Shown piece after piece: positions 27,037 to 35,357 of a DNA stretch of 64,000 bases (position 1 is its first letter; every line of letters starts with the position of its first letter). A program made the position numbers and the translations under genes. The stretch is from CAYNWT01 sp964450955 (GTDB lineage Bacteria; Planctomycetota; Planctomycetia; Planctomycetales; Planctomycetaceae). The notes under the pieces were generated by a model. It was not told the origin of the DNA. It worked only from the letters and a program-made list of their open reading frames with translations, and made no database searches. Location: NCBI GenBank assembly GCA_964450955.1, contig CAYVFI010000004.1, positions 186,001 to 250,000 of the forward strand. The letters are read 5' to 3'.

Positions 27037-27813
27037 ATGTATTTTCCTAAGGCGTTCATTCTGTTGTTCGCCGTCGCGGTTTTCACGGCGGCACCGGCCC
27101 AGGCGGGGATTGAGTTTGACACATACTCAACTTTCCAGGACGCCGAAGACAACTCAAGTGACGGATCAAATGTCTTCAGCAACACCGCTGACAGTGGTGT
27201 GTTTGGTGGCTTTCGTCGGCTTGTTTCCGGAAAGTCCGGACCGACAGGTGGATCTCGAGTTTCGCTGTTCTCAAACGGTTTCGGCCTGGGGAATCTGACG
27301 TTCGACCAACAAGGTCCATCGTCAACCGGTGCCTTCGGTATCGGAACACTCATCTACGACGGTGATGCTTCGGGCACAACGGAGACCGTCAACCCATCAA
27401 TCCCGGATACAAATCTGACTGCCGGGAACAACCGATTCGTCCTGCGTGACCTGGTCGTGTTGGGCGAGGGTATCGACCTGACGGTCAACGTCTTCGACGG
27501 CGCGACTGTTGGAACGTACTCGATTGAACTTCCAAACCAGCCCACGGCAACTGACTTTGTCATTCCGTTCTCGTTCTTCTCAGACCCGGCTGTATTGACC
27601 AGCGCCAACGCTATCAGCCTGGAATTCAATGGAACCGAACTTGCTGGTGCCACGAGTGGCCGGGGTTCTGACCTGGCGTTCACGTCGTTTGCTGCAACGT
27701 CGTCGCTGTCGAGTGTTCCAGAACCGGCCAGCTTCTGGTTGTCTGGCATGGGAATGCTTGGCCTGATGCGAACCCGCCGTCGTCGTCGTCGTCGAGAGAC
27801 TGAATCATCATAA
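27037..27813 (+). CDS. PEP-CTERM sorted exported protein
   Basis: A 258-residue protein with a Sec signal peptide (AFILLFAVAVFTAAPAQA, cleavage after residue 23 or so) and a C-terminal PEP-CTERM signal: VPEPASFWLSGMGMLGLM followed by a long arginine run. Proteins of this class are held by the hydrophobic helix and processed by an exosortase before release to the surface or matrix. The body is rich in Gly, Ser, Thr and Asn with beta-strand patterns (FGIGTLIYDGDASGTTE, GIDLTVNVFDGATVG) and no catalytic motif. The polyarginine tail is encoded by a run of CGT codons (27776-27795). No exosortase lies in the window. Function unknown; sorting class is clear. Confidence 0.88.
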   Translation: MYFPKAFILLFAVAVFTAAPAQAGIEFDTYSTFQDAEDNSSDGSNVFSNTADSGVFGGFRRLVSGKSGPTGGSRVSLFSNGFGLGNLTFDQQGPSSTGAFGIGTLIYDGDASGTTETVNPSIPDTNLTAGNNRFVLRDLVVLGEGIDLTVNVFDGATVGTYSIELPNQPTATDFVIPFSFFSDPAVLTSANAISLEFNGTELAGATSGRGSDLAFTSFAATSSLSSVPEPASFWLSGMGMLGLMRTRRRRRRRETESS

Positions 27814-27895
27814 GCGGCGCTTGGTCGCTATCAGGCAGCTACCAGATCGGTGCACGGTACTTCGGAACCGAGCACCGATTCGCTTGTGCGCCGCT
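27813..27895 (+). other. Nested hairpin structure downstream of the PEP-CTERM gene
   Basis: Nested inverted repeats share one centre: AGCGGCGC (27813-27820) with GCGCCGCT (27888-27895), and ATCGGTGC (27846-27853) with GCACCGAT (27872-27879), then CGGT with ACCG, closing on a C-TTCG-G tetraloop. The outer arm starts at the stop codon. There is no T tract, so it may be an mRNA 3' stabiliser, a rho-assisted terminator or a repeat element. The remaining intergenic stretch to 28262 holds nothing else I can recognise apart from the promoter that must drive the next gene. Confidence 0.7.
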
Positions 27896-28262
27896 GGCTT
27901 TGATCGCTTCACGGCCCGCTACCTTGCTTTGGTAGTTTTCGCCAGCCGCTGACGGATACTGGGTACTGCAGAATTTGTTTGTACTGACTATCCGGTCAAT
28001 TCGCGCGGTCTGTTGGTGGCCGCACAAAACCGCCGCGTCGACCGGGTTGATCGCGGTGCGGGCGGTTGCCAGTCCGTTTCGGCGACCGGCTGGATTGGTA
28101 TCAGCAGACTGGTGGATACTACGGTTTGAGGCTTGAGTCCTGTACGCTGCGGACATACTGAACCGAATTCAAGTCCGCTTAAGCTTGCGTTTTTGTCCCT
28201 GACGAAATCGCACGACTCAATCACCCTTCGTTTCAAATCTCCAGAGTAAGGATCGAAACAGC

Positions 28263-29072
28263 ATGACAGAACAACTTCCACGACGTGACTTCCTGGCGGG
28301 AACGCTTGCGGCCGGAACAGTGGCTGCCACATCGTCACTGGCCGCTGCCGAACCAACCGCTGCCCATCCTTCTGCTGACCGTGAATTCTACGAATGGCGA
28401 ACTTACAAGACTGCCAACGCCGACCGGCTTGCGGTTGTGACCAACTACCTTGAAAAAGCTTTGATACCCGCGTTGGGGCGGATGGGGATCGACCGGGTGG
28501 GTGGGTTCAGTCCGGAAAAGGATGCGGACCAGTCCATCAGCATTCTCATCCCACATAAGACGCTCGACACCGTAGGCATGTTTAACGATCACCTGGCGGC
28601 TGACGCCGCATACCAGGATGCAGCCAAAACCTACTTTGCGGCTCCAAAGCAAGACGCGGCATTTGTTCGTATCGAAAACCGGCTCATGCGAGCGTTCAAG
28701 GGAATGCCAGTGATTGAGCTGCCACCGCAAACCGCGGGTAAAGAACAACGTGTCTTCGAAATTCGCATCTACGAAAGTCACAACGAACATGCAGCCCGAC
28801 TGAAGGTCGAGATGTTTGACGAGGGTGAAATTCAAATCATGCGTGACGTGAAGCTGGCGCCTGTGTTCTACGGAGAGACGCTTGTTTCTAACGACGTTCC
28901 GAACCTGACCTACATGCTAAGCGGTGAAAGCAAAGACGCTCACCAACAACACTTCAAAGACTTTCTAAAGCACCCTGAATGGGATCGCATGAAGAAGCTG
29001 GACCGGTACAAGGGCACGGTTAGTAAAATCACCAGCCTGTTCTTTACGCCAACGGAATGGTCACAGATCTAG
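28263..29072 (+). CDS. Tat-exported NIPSNAP-family protein
   Basis: A 269-residue protein with a twin-arginine signal (LPRRDFLAGTLAAGTVAATSSLAAA), followed by two repeats of the NIPSNAP/ferredoxin-like dimeric alpha-beta barrel fold: FYEWRTYKTANADRLAVVTNYLEKALIPALGRMGIDRVGGF (about 40-80) and VFEIRIYESHNEHAARLKVEMF (about 162-183). NIPSNAP proteins have no settled enzymatic role; planctomycetes carry many exported copies. The ATG at 28263 follows GGATCG, a weak ribosome binding site. The gene is monocistronic and is followed by a strong hairpin. Family assignment is good, function is not known. Confidence 0.82.
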   Translation: MTEQLPRRDFLAGTLAAGTVAATSSLAAAEPTAAHPSADREFYEWRTYKTANADRLAVVTNYLEKALIPALGRMGIDRVGGFSPEKDADQSISILIPHKTLDTVGMFNDHLAADAAYQDAAKTYFAAPKQDAAFVRIENRLMRAFKGMPVIELPPQTAGKEQRVFEIRIYESHNEHAARLKVEMFDEGEIQIMRDVKLAPVFYGETLVSNDVPNLTYMLSGESKDAHQQHFKDFLKHPEWDRMKKLDRYKGTVSKITSLFFTPTEWSQI

Positions 29073-29086
29073 GTGCGGGAAAAAGC

Positions 29087-29118
29087 GATGAGAACCCAGT
29101 GCAGATTGGGTTCTCATC
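29087..29118 (+). terminator. Perfect 12-bp hairpin after the NIPSNAP gene
   Basis: GATGAGAACCCA (29087-29098) and TGGGTTCTCATC (29107-29118) form a perfect 12-bp stem with an 8-nt loop 14 bases after the stop codon. A short A run precedes it, but no T tract follows, so termination in the plus direction may need rho; the A run would serve as a T tract for minus-strand transcripts. Confidence 0.65.
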
Positions 29119-29334
29119 TATCGCCGAACCGGCTGCGCGATCATGCTTTGGTCCGAGATCACCCATGGGCGTGGCCTGAATGCCACTGTTCTGCCCCGTC
29201 GCCCGCGGACGGAAGATCGAAAGTCGGCGCCATTGATTGTCAGCGCTCTGGCTATGACGACTTCACATGTTGGTCGTCCGACGCTTTACTTACGTTTCAA
29301 ATTCCCAAGGCCCAGATTTGGTAGTGAGAGACCA

Positions 29335-29826
29335 ATGCCGATTCGTGTTGTTGATGTCGACTTTCAGAATCCCGAGCATGCAGATGACTTCCGGTTCCTG
29401 TTGAATACGTATGCCTGTGATCCCATGGGTGCGTGTAAGTCGTTGCCGGATGAAATACTTCGGGTTCTGCCCGAACGCCTGGCGGCGTTCCCGACCTCTC
29501 TCAGCGTCATCGCGTACGCCGATGAACGACCGGCCGCACTGGCTAACTGCTTCTACGGGTTCTCCACCTTTGCCGCGAGGAAGCTAATTAATGTGCATGA
29601 TGTTGTTGTGCTGCCGGAGTTTCGCGGGCAGGGACTTAGCCGGCATCTGTTTAATCGAATTGAGGAGATCGCCCGCGCAAACGACTGCTGCAAGTTGACG
29701 CTGGAGGTTTTGGAGTTCAACGAGACCGCGGTCGCTGCCTACCGGAAGTTTGGCTTCGAAAACTATGAGCTTGATCCGGCGGTGGGCAGGGCCCTGTTCA
29801 TGGAAAAGAAACTCAGCCCGGCATGA
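29335..29826 (+). CDS. GNAT-family N-acetyltransferase
   Basis: A 163-residue acetyltransferase of the GNAT superfamily, which moves an acetyl group from acetyl-CoA to an amine. The acetyl-CoA binding motif A is clear: NVHDVVVLPEFRGQGLSRHLFNRIEEIA (about residues 86-113, with the Q/R-x-x-G-x-G/A pattern RGQGLS), followed by motif B, CCKLTLEVLEFNETAVAAYRKFGFENYEL. The ATG at 29335 has GAGAG a few bases upstream and fits the family N-terminus; the frame is open to 29143, but that extension is Pro/Arg-rich and unlikely. The gene stands alone; the acceptor substrate cannot be told. Confidence 0.87.
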   Translation: MPIRVVDVDFQNPEHADDFRFLLNTYACDPMGACKSLPDEILRVLPERLAAFPTSLSVIAYADERPAALANCFYGFSTFAARKLINVHDVVVLPEFRGQGLSRHLFNRIEEIARANDCCKLTLEVLEFNETAVAAYRKFGFENYELDPAVGRALFMEKKLSPA

Positions 29827-29971
29827 ACGCGTTTTCCGCACAGGCATGACAACCTGGCGAGTCAGTCGCGATGATCCATTCACCGGGCAGCGACACCACC
29901 AACCCCGCCCGTCGCGCGGTGATGTTGTTTGAAGCTGCGGTTAACAGTGAATAATCGGAGGTCGAGGCCAC

Positions 29972-31462
29972 ATGTCTGAGCAACTTGAATTATTGTTCCG
30001 CGCGGGCACGCCACTGGTCTCTATCGAAACAACTGACGAACAGCGGGCGATGGAACTGACGTGCGAGGTTGCTACCAAGCTTGGTTGGTCGCGTTACGAA
30101 TGGTCGCTGGTCGCCGGGCTGAAGCATTTCAAAGATGACTCGCCGGTCGGGGCAGCGATGGCCAAACCGTACGACGTTGGGGCAGCGCTTGAACAGATTC
30201 TGCAGGCCAAGCCGGGACACATGTTCGTTCTCAAAGACATGGGTCCGCACGCTAAGGATCCAAAGATTCACCGGCTGCTGCGTGAGTGTGTTGAGATGTG
30301 TTCGGAGACGGATTCGGGCATGACGCTTATCGACGCATTGCCGCTTCCGGACGAAATCAAGCGGTTCACAGTGAAGTTCGAAATTGGTTGGCCAGGAATT
30401 CAGGAACTGGAAGAGGTCGTTCGCGAGACGTACAAACGTATCAAGGCCGAAAGTCGCGGCACTGTGACCGCCAGCCTGACCAGCGATGAAATGTATCAAC
30501 TGGTGCAAACCTTGCGTGGACTAAGTCGTAAGGAAGCGGAACGCGTGGTGGCGTCGGCAATCCTGGACGATGGCTGTTTGACCGTGGACGACCTGTCAGG
30601 CATCGTCGAATCGAAACGAACTCTGTTAGGGACATCGGGGTGTCTTGAGTCAATCGCAGCTGACTTCGCGATTGATGACATCGGTGGATTGGACAATCTC
30701 AAGGGTTGGCTGAGACAACGTCGAGGCGGATTCAGCCGCGAGGCCAGGAAGTTTGGTATCGAACCACCTCGCGGCGTGCTGATGTTGGGCGTACCGGGTT
30801 GTGGCAAGAGCCTGTGTGCGAAGGTTGTTGCCAGCGACTGGAAGATGTCGTTGCTACGATTGGATCCCGGCACGCTGTATCAGAAGTTCATTGGTGAAAG
30901 CGAAAGCCAACTACGCCAGGCACTCGCGCAGGCTGAGGCCATGGCGCCGGTTGTCTTGTGGGTCGATGAGATTGAGAAAGCGTTTGCATCTGCGAGTGCG
31001 TCTTCATCGGACGGCGGGCTTTCGAAACGAATGTTTGGAACGCTGCTGTCCTGGATGCAGGATCATCGACATCCAATCTTCATCGTTGCCACGGCGAATG
31101 ACATTTCCGCATTGCCGCCGGAACTGATGCGGAAGGGGCGTTTCGATGAAGTCTTCTTCGTCGATCTCCCCAACGAGCGCGCGCGGCGGAAGATCTTTGA
31201 GATTCACTTGCAGCGGCGCAAACGGGATCCGGCCAAGTACGACATTCAGCTGATGGCCGAAGCGACCAAAGACTTCAGCGGTTCAGAGATCGAACAAGCT
31301 GTGATCTCATCGCTGTTCAGGGCGTTCTCTGAGAAGAAAGAACTCAACAACGAACACATCCTGGCGGAAATTGGTCAGACAGTCCCACTCTCGGGACTCA
31401 TGTCCGAACGCGTCGATTCGCTACGGGATTGGTCGCAGGGACGTTGTGTCGCGGCCGACTAA
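29972..31462 (+). CDS. Ycf46-like AAA+ ATPase
   Basis: A 496-residue AAA+ protein. The N-terminal half (1-240) matches the degenerate P-loop-like domain of the cyanobacterial and plastid Ycf46 family (TPLVSIETTDEQRAMEL, FVLKDMGPHAKDPKIHRLLREC, ALPLPDEIKRF). The C-terminal half is a classic AAA module: IGGLDNLKGWLRQR, Walker A GVPGCGKS at 273-280, Walker B VVLWVDEIEKAF, sensor 1 VATAND, the arginine finger region MRKGRFDEVFFVDLP, and a sensor 2 segment DFSGSEIEQAV. It lacks the FtsH protease domain and any transmembrane helix, so it is probably a soluble remodelling ATPase. Ycf46 has been linked to CO2 uptake in cyanobacteria; its role here is unknown. GGAGG lies 11 nt before the ATG. Confidence 0.87.
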   Translation: MSEQLELLFRAGTPLVSIETTDEQRAMELTCEVATKLGWSRYEWSLVAGLKHFKDDSPVGAAMAKPYDVGAALEQILQAKPGHMFVLKDMGPHAKDPKIHRLLRECVEMCSETDSGMTLIDALPLPDEIKRFTVKFEIGWPGIQELEEVVRETYKRIKAESRGTVTASLTSDEMYQLVQTLRGLSRKEAERVVASAILDDGCLTVDDLSGIVESKRTLLGTSGCLESIAADFAIDDIGGLDNLKGWLRQRRGGFSREARKFGIEPPRGVLMLGVPGCGKSLCAKVVASDWKMSLLRLDPGTLYQKFIGESESQLRQALAQAEAMAPVVLWVDEIEKAFASASASSSDGGLSKRMFGTLLSWMQDHRHPIFIVATANDISALPPELMRKGRFDEVFFVDLPNERARRKIFEIHLQRRKRDPAKYDIQLMAEATKDFSGSEIEQAVISSLFRAFSEKKELNNEHILAEIGQTVPLSGLMSERVDSLRDWSQGRCVAAD

Positions 31463-31557
31463 CTTGTCACCGCTGCTGTTCGTTTGTGAAAAGAATCGCA
31501 CCATCATGCTTACACGCAAGCATGCGATATTAAGAACCAGTTTAAGGCGAAACTGAC

Positions 31558-32610
31558 GTGCGTCATGTTGACCACATTATCGTTGGACATGGACTTGCCG
31601 GGGCGACCCTGGCCGTCGAACTCCAGCGCCGAGGCCAGTCGATTTTGGTTCTCGACCGTGCCGAACCGGTGACGTCTTCGAAAGTTGCCGCCGGCTTGAT
31701 GACGCCGATTACGGGGAAGCGATTCGCTTTAACACCGCGGTGGGAAACGCTTTGGCCAAGAGCAGTTGAGTTCTATCGGGACATTGAAGCCGAATTGAAT
31801 CTTCGTTTCCTCATGCAGCGCCCTGCCGTACGGGTCTTCGTGGACCAGGAGGAACGCGATCGGTTCGCCGCGAGACGCGAGCGTGTCGCAGAACTTGTTG
31901 AGGAACCAACCCCTGCCCTCAGCGACGCGATCAAGGCGCCGCACGATGGGTTCCAAATGAAGCACGCGGGGCGATTGGATGTAGCCGCATTTCTGGCCGG
32001 TAGAAAAGCTTCTCTGGGATCGGACATCGAAACGACCAGCGTACAACTAAATCAAATCACTGCCGGTGGCGACGGAATCCATATTGGCGGGCTGGACGTC
32101 ATTGGGCAGCGTCTTACGTTCTGCGGCGGCTTCACACAGACGCCGAACCCATGGTTCCCCCAAGTCGTGTTTGAAGCGGCCAAAGGTGAAATGGTCACGT
32201 TTACCGCGGCTCAGTTACAGGAAAAGCGAACCGTTCACGCACGCGGCTTGTGGATCACACAAACTGGAGTACACACCTATCGAGCCGGAGCAACCTACGA
32301 TTGGGACGCGATGGACTCCATTCCCACGCAAGCCGCACACGATTCACTGGTCGAGCGACTGGGCGGCATCATCCGCATTCCGTTTGATGTCATAGACCAT
32401 GTTGCCGCTGTCCGACCGATTGTCTACGGCCGGCAACCCGTCGTCGGAGTCAGCCATGAGGAACCCCGTATCGGCTACATCAACGGTCTCGGTTCCAAAG
32501 GAGCACTGTTGGCTCCGTTTGTTGCCGCGATGTACGTCGATTTCCTAAACGGAACCGGTGAAATCGATCCCGACTTCGATGTGCACGGCCGCTTTCGCAC
32601 GGAAGCATGA
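31558..32610 (+). CDS. FAD-dependent oxidoreductase (D-amino acid oxidase-like)
   Basis: A 350-residue flavoprotein. The N-terminus holds the Rossmann dinucleotide motif IIVGHGLAGATLAVELQRRG with an acidic end (VLDRAE), followed by the second FAD contact SSKVAAGLMTPITGKRF. The C-terminal part (VAAVRPIVYGRQPVVGV, YINGLGSKGALLAPF) is the usual FAD-closing segment of the DAO family. The start is GTG at 31558, with AAGGCG 8 nt upstream. It follows the Ycf46-like gene by 95 bases. The family contains amino acid and sarcosine oxidases and the FAD domain of MnmC; this protein lacks the methyltransferase half of MnmC. Substrate not determined. Confidence 0.8.
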   Translation: MRHVDHIIVGHGLAGATLAVELQRRGQSILVLDRAEPVTSSKVAAGLMTPITGKRFALTPRWETLWPRAVEFYRDIEAELNLRFLMQRPAVRVFVDQEERDRFAARRERVAELVEEPTPALSDAIKAPHDGFQMKHAGRLDVAAFLAGRKASLGSDIETTSVQLNQITAGGDGIHIGGLDVIGQRLTFCGGFTQTPNPWFPQVVFEAAKGEMVTFTAAQLQEKRTVHARGLWITQTGVHTYRAGATYDWDAMDSIPTQAAHDSLVERLGGIIRIPFDVIDHVAAVRPIVYGRQPVVGVSHEEPRIGYINGLGSKGALLAPFVAAMYVDFLNGTGEIDPDFDVHGRFRTEA

Positions 32611-32650
32611 GTTTGCCATACGCGACTGCGGATGACAGCTACGACGAAGG

Positions 32651-34054
32651 CTATCTTAGGTTCGACAAGGAACCATTGACTTTCCGGTGGTTACCGCCGC
32701 CATCGATCAAAATAGCCTGTAGTTGTGCGTTCGGCCCCGTGGTAACGTTGCGGGCATTGAGTTTGATTCTGACTGTTTCGCTTTTTCCGGACAGCTTTCT
32801 CAGTTCAATCAACTGACGGCCCTTTGTCTTCGTCACTTCAACCAAAGCGACCAGGCTAAGAGCCTTGTCATCAGCCACGTCGATAACCGCCACCGCATTC
32901 TTACCGTCTTTCTTGAAGCTCATGTGCGCAGTTGGGCGAGTGTTGTCGGAACGGTCTACTTTCGGATTGAGAAATCGCGAGGCCATCATAATGGCTGCGG
33001 TATCTCTGGAGAACGCCGCCTTCTTCCGCCGGTTCGACTTCACTCCCACGTTCCATCTCAGGTCACGGAACCCCTGGCCCATGATGTTGGTTGGTTTGCT
33101 CAGGTCGTGCGTCGGCCCAAGACAGTGGGCCAGTTCGTGTAGCAGGCCACCAATCCCATCTTCAAGGAACTCATTTCGCGGCGAGTTAGGCCCCTTGTGA
33201 CCAATGGCCGTTCGGCCCCGGATGGGCCGCGTATCGAAGAACAAATTTCGGAGTTCTTCCACGGACCCGGCTGAGAATTCGTCCCGCAAGATCCAGGAGC
33301 TAAACATGCAAATTCCGGCTTTGGGTGGCCGCGCGAGAGCCACTGCGAGGTGTCCCGGCCATACTTGGGATGCAGGCCCTTCTTCGTAAGTCTCAGAGAA
33401 GATGACCACAATGTTGGAGGTAGTCGCGGTGTTGAGGCGGCGATCAACTTCTGCGAAGACCGCCTTAGAATGTTGGAGAGACTTCTTTGTTGGCAGGTGG
33501 TTGTAGGCTCTAGCAGTCTGCTCCCCGGTCAACAGTGTTACGGTGAACTCGCCGCTCTCATTTTCGACAAACTGAGGCCCATCCGTGGTGAACCCTTTCG
33601 AACGGAGATCATCTGTAAAAATCTCGGCAAGAAGACTGGCGATCAACCGAATTCGTTTCTCGTAGTCACGGCACGGTTTCCGGTCACTAGGCACGAAATA
33701 CACAAGTTGGACTTTGTAGCCGTCTGCTGCGGGATCCGGTTTCATCCACATCCCGTCAGCGAACTTCCGAAACGGCCCCACTCCCTTGGGCTGCATCCGC
33801 CCCTCTTTGGTAAATAGTCGCTGGATATTCTTGTTCTTCACGTTTTGCAGTTCGACGTACTGCTCAGTGCGACTAAGTTCCTTCAGCTCGGCTGTCGTCC
33901 CGTTTGGGAAATGGAGCGTCCACGCTCCGTTCCCATCGTCCACAATTCGACGCAAGCCCTTGGGGGTTTGATATTGCCATTCCCTGCGGTTGTCTTCAGG
34001 AAGTGAAAACAGGCCGGTACCCATCAGGCAAGCAGCTAGAACTGAGTTGAACAC
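32651..34054 (-). CDS. Secreted metzincin-type zinc metalloprotease (putative)
   Basis: A 467-residue protein with a short hydrophobic N-terminus (FNSVLAACLMGTGLFSL) consistent with export. The key evidence is HELAHCLGPTHD: His306, Glu307, His310 and His316 match the HExxHxxGxxH zinc site of metzincins exactly, and NIMGQGF puts a Met-turn methionine at 325, nine residues on. The sequence around it (GIGGLLHELAHCLGPTHDLSKPTNIMGQGFRDL) is coherent. The N-terminal 150 residues contain a SHD1-like segment, with WTLHFPNGTTAELKELSRTEQYVELQ and LFTKEGRMQPKGVGPF reading like matrix-binding strands. The C-terminal 100 residues form a beta-rich domain. It converges with the FAD oxidoreductase gene. Substrates unknown. 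Confidence 0.78.
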   Translation of the reverse strand: MFNSVLAACLMGTGLFSLPEDNRREWQYQTPKGLRRIVDDGNGAWTLHFPNGTTAELKELSRTEQYVELQNVKNKNIQRLFTKEGRMQPKGVGPFRKFADGMWMKPDPAADGYKVQLVYFVPSDRKPCRDYEKRIRLIASLLAEIFTDDLRSKGFTTDGPQFVENESGEFTVTLLTGEQTARAYNHLPTKKSLQHSKAVFAEVDRRLNTATTSNIVVIFSETYEEGPASQVWPGHLAVALARPPKAGICMFSSWILRDEFSAGSVEELRNLFFDTRPIRGRTAIGHKGPNSPRNEFLEDGIGGLLHELAHCLGPTHDLSKPTNIMGQGFRDLRWNVGVKSNRRKKAAFSRDTAAIMMASRFLNPKVDRSDNTRPTAHMSFKKDGKNAVAVIDVADDKALSLVALVEVTKTKGRQLIELRKLSGKSETVRIKLNARNVTTGPNAQLQAILIDGGGNHRKVNGSLSNLR

Positions 34055-34278
34055 TTTTGTGGTTCCTGTTTAACGGCTCGAAGTAAGGTTCGCGATCGCG
34101 ATTGCCCTATCGTGAGTGAGCAGTTGAGCATTAAGTGTCATGCTTAGTAGGTCCAACCGCAAGGAAGTTGGCGTATGCGTCCACGTCTTTGTCGGTGCGG
34201 TCGCCGAAATCTGTACCATGGTTATGCTAGCGTACACGCGTGCTAACTATCTTCAGGACACCGGCCTTAGGACCCCGA

Positions 34279-34833
34279 ATGAAGCTGACCGAACAAGTTC
34301 ACGAACTCATCCGTCGTTACGTTCGGGCGGGTGATGTTGCTGTTGATGCGACGATGGGGAATGGGCATGACACTCAGTTCCTGGCCGAAGTTGTGGGGGC
34401 GACGGGGAGCGTTTACGGGTTCGATGTACAGGCTGCGGCGGTAGAGGCTACTCGAGGACTGATCGGTGAGCACGGAGTTGAGAATGTGCACTTGGTCCAG
34501 GCCTGCCATTCTGAAATCGAAAGCTACCTGCCGACTTCGGTTGTGGGGAACGTGAGCGTGGTGGTATTCAATCTGGGCTACTTACCGGGTGGCGATAAGG
34601 AACTGGTCACAAGGCCTCAAACGACGGTCGCGGCGGTTGAGGTTGCTTATCGGCTACTGCGGGCAGGTGGGGTTATTTCGGTTCTGGCTTACATTGGTCA
34701 CGCCGGTGGCGTGGAAGAAGCGAACTCGGTGGAAGCGGCGCTGGATGGGTTGCCGAATTGCGAGTGGGTTCGGCGGGATGCGGCTGTAGGTGGTTCGACT
34801 AGTCCGCGGCTGTTGGTGGTTCGGAAGGGATGA
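34279..34833 (+). CDS. MnmM/YtqB-like SAM-dependent methyltransferase
   Basis: A 184-residue class I methyltransferase of the PF06962 (rRNA methylase / YtqB) group. SAM-binding motif I is DATMGNGHDTQFLAE (about residues 24-38), then YGFDVQAAAVEAT, and the family hallmark VVFNLGYLPGGDK near 94-106. B. subtilis YtqB was shown to be MnmM, which methylates nm5s2U in tRNA to mnm5s2U; homology suggests the same role here, but that is inference. AGGA lies 8 nt upstream of the ATG at 34279; a GTG at 34240 is possible but less likely. The gene is isolated and followed by copy 2 of the intergenic palindromic repeat. Confidence 0.82.
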   Translation: MKLTEQVHELIRRYVRAGDVAVDATMGNGHDTQFLAEVVGATGSVYGFDVQAAAVEATRGLIGEHGVENVHLVQACHSEIESYLPTSVVGNVSVVVFNLGYLPGGDKELVTRPQTTVAAVEVAYRLLRAGGVISVLAYIGHAGGVEEANSVEAALDGLPNCEWVRRDAAVGGSTSPRLLVVRKG

Positions 34834-34860
34834 TGCGGGCTGATGCGGGCGGACATGCCT

Positions 34861-34911
34861 GGCCCTCTCCCGCGGCTGAGACCGCGACCTCTCCCACAAG
34901 TGGGAGAGGTG
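34861..34911. repeat. Intergenic palindromic repeat, copy 2
   Basis: Same layout as the element at 26090-26150: a GGCCCTCTCCCGCGGCTGAG left part, a CCGCGG-type stem, then ACCTCTCCCAC (34887-34897) perfectly paired with GTGGGAGAGGT (34900-34910). Its right arm is a tighter palindrome than in copy 1. It lies between the convergent mnmM-like and acpS genes and could act as a bidirectional transcription stop. Confidence 0.72.
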
Positions 34912-34949
34912 ACATGCGGGTGGTGGCAATCTATGCCACGAGGTTTCTT

Positions 34950-35357
34950 CTAGGTCGCTTCATCGGAATTTGGACCAACGCTGGCGACGCCGACGGCGGT
35001 TGCAGTGGCATAGGTTCGGCAATGCGAGATCGTGATCAGGACTTCCCCGATGCCGATGTTTTCGGCGCGGCGTTTGGCGCCGCCACTTAGTTTTAGGATT
35101 GGGCGGCCCGACTTGAGGTTCTGAACTTCAACGTCCTTCCAGCCGATGCCTTTGATGAAGCCGGTTCCCAGTACCTTCATCACGGCTTCCTTCGCTGCCC
35201 AGCGGCCGGCGAAGTGCTGCGTGCTGTGTTTGCGGAGTTGGCAGTGGCGGATCTCGGTGTCGGTGTAGATGCGGTTGATGAACAGTTCGCCGTGGCGATC
35301 AATCATCTCTGCAATGCGGGGGATTTCGATGATGTCGGTGCCGAGGCCGATGATCAT
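34950..35357 (-). CDS. acpS: Holo-[acyl-carrier-protein] synthase
   Basis: Transfers the 4'-phosphopantetheine arm from CoA to a serine of acyl carrier protein, activating fatty acid synthesis. The 135-residue protein shows the complete AcpS signature: GLGTDIIEIPRI at the N-terminus with the magnesium-binding Asp, YTDTEIRHC, and FAGRWAAKEAVMKVLGTG with the catalytic Glu (about residues 49-66), then VLITISHCRTYATATAV. The ATG at 35357 begins the canonical MIIGLGTD. It is transcribed alone; the esterase gene ends about 160 bases upstream. Confidence 0.95.
   Translation of the reverse strand: MIIGLGTDIIEIPRIAEMIDRHGELFINRIYTDTEIRHCQLRKHSTQHFAGRWAAKEAVMKVLGTGFIKGIGWKDVEVQNLKSGRPILKLSGGAKRRAENIGIGEVLITISHCRTYATATAVGVASVGPNSDEAT

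Noticed and set aside
27839..28156. A 105-codon minus-strand frame behind the PEP-CTERM gene
   Set aside because: No ribosome binding site, no protein-like hydrophobic pattern and it overlaps the nested hairpins.
28335..28835. A 166-codon minus-strand frame
   Set aside because: It is antisense to the NIPSNAP gene, whose protein is clearly coding.
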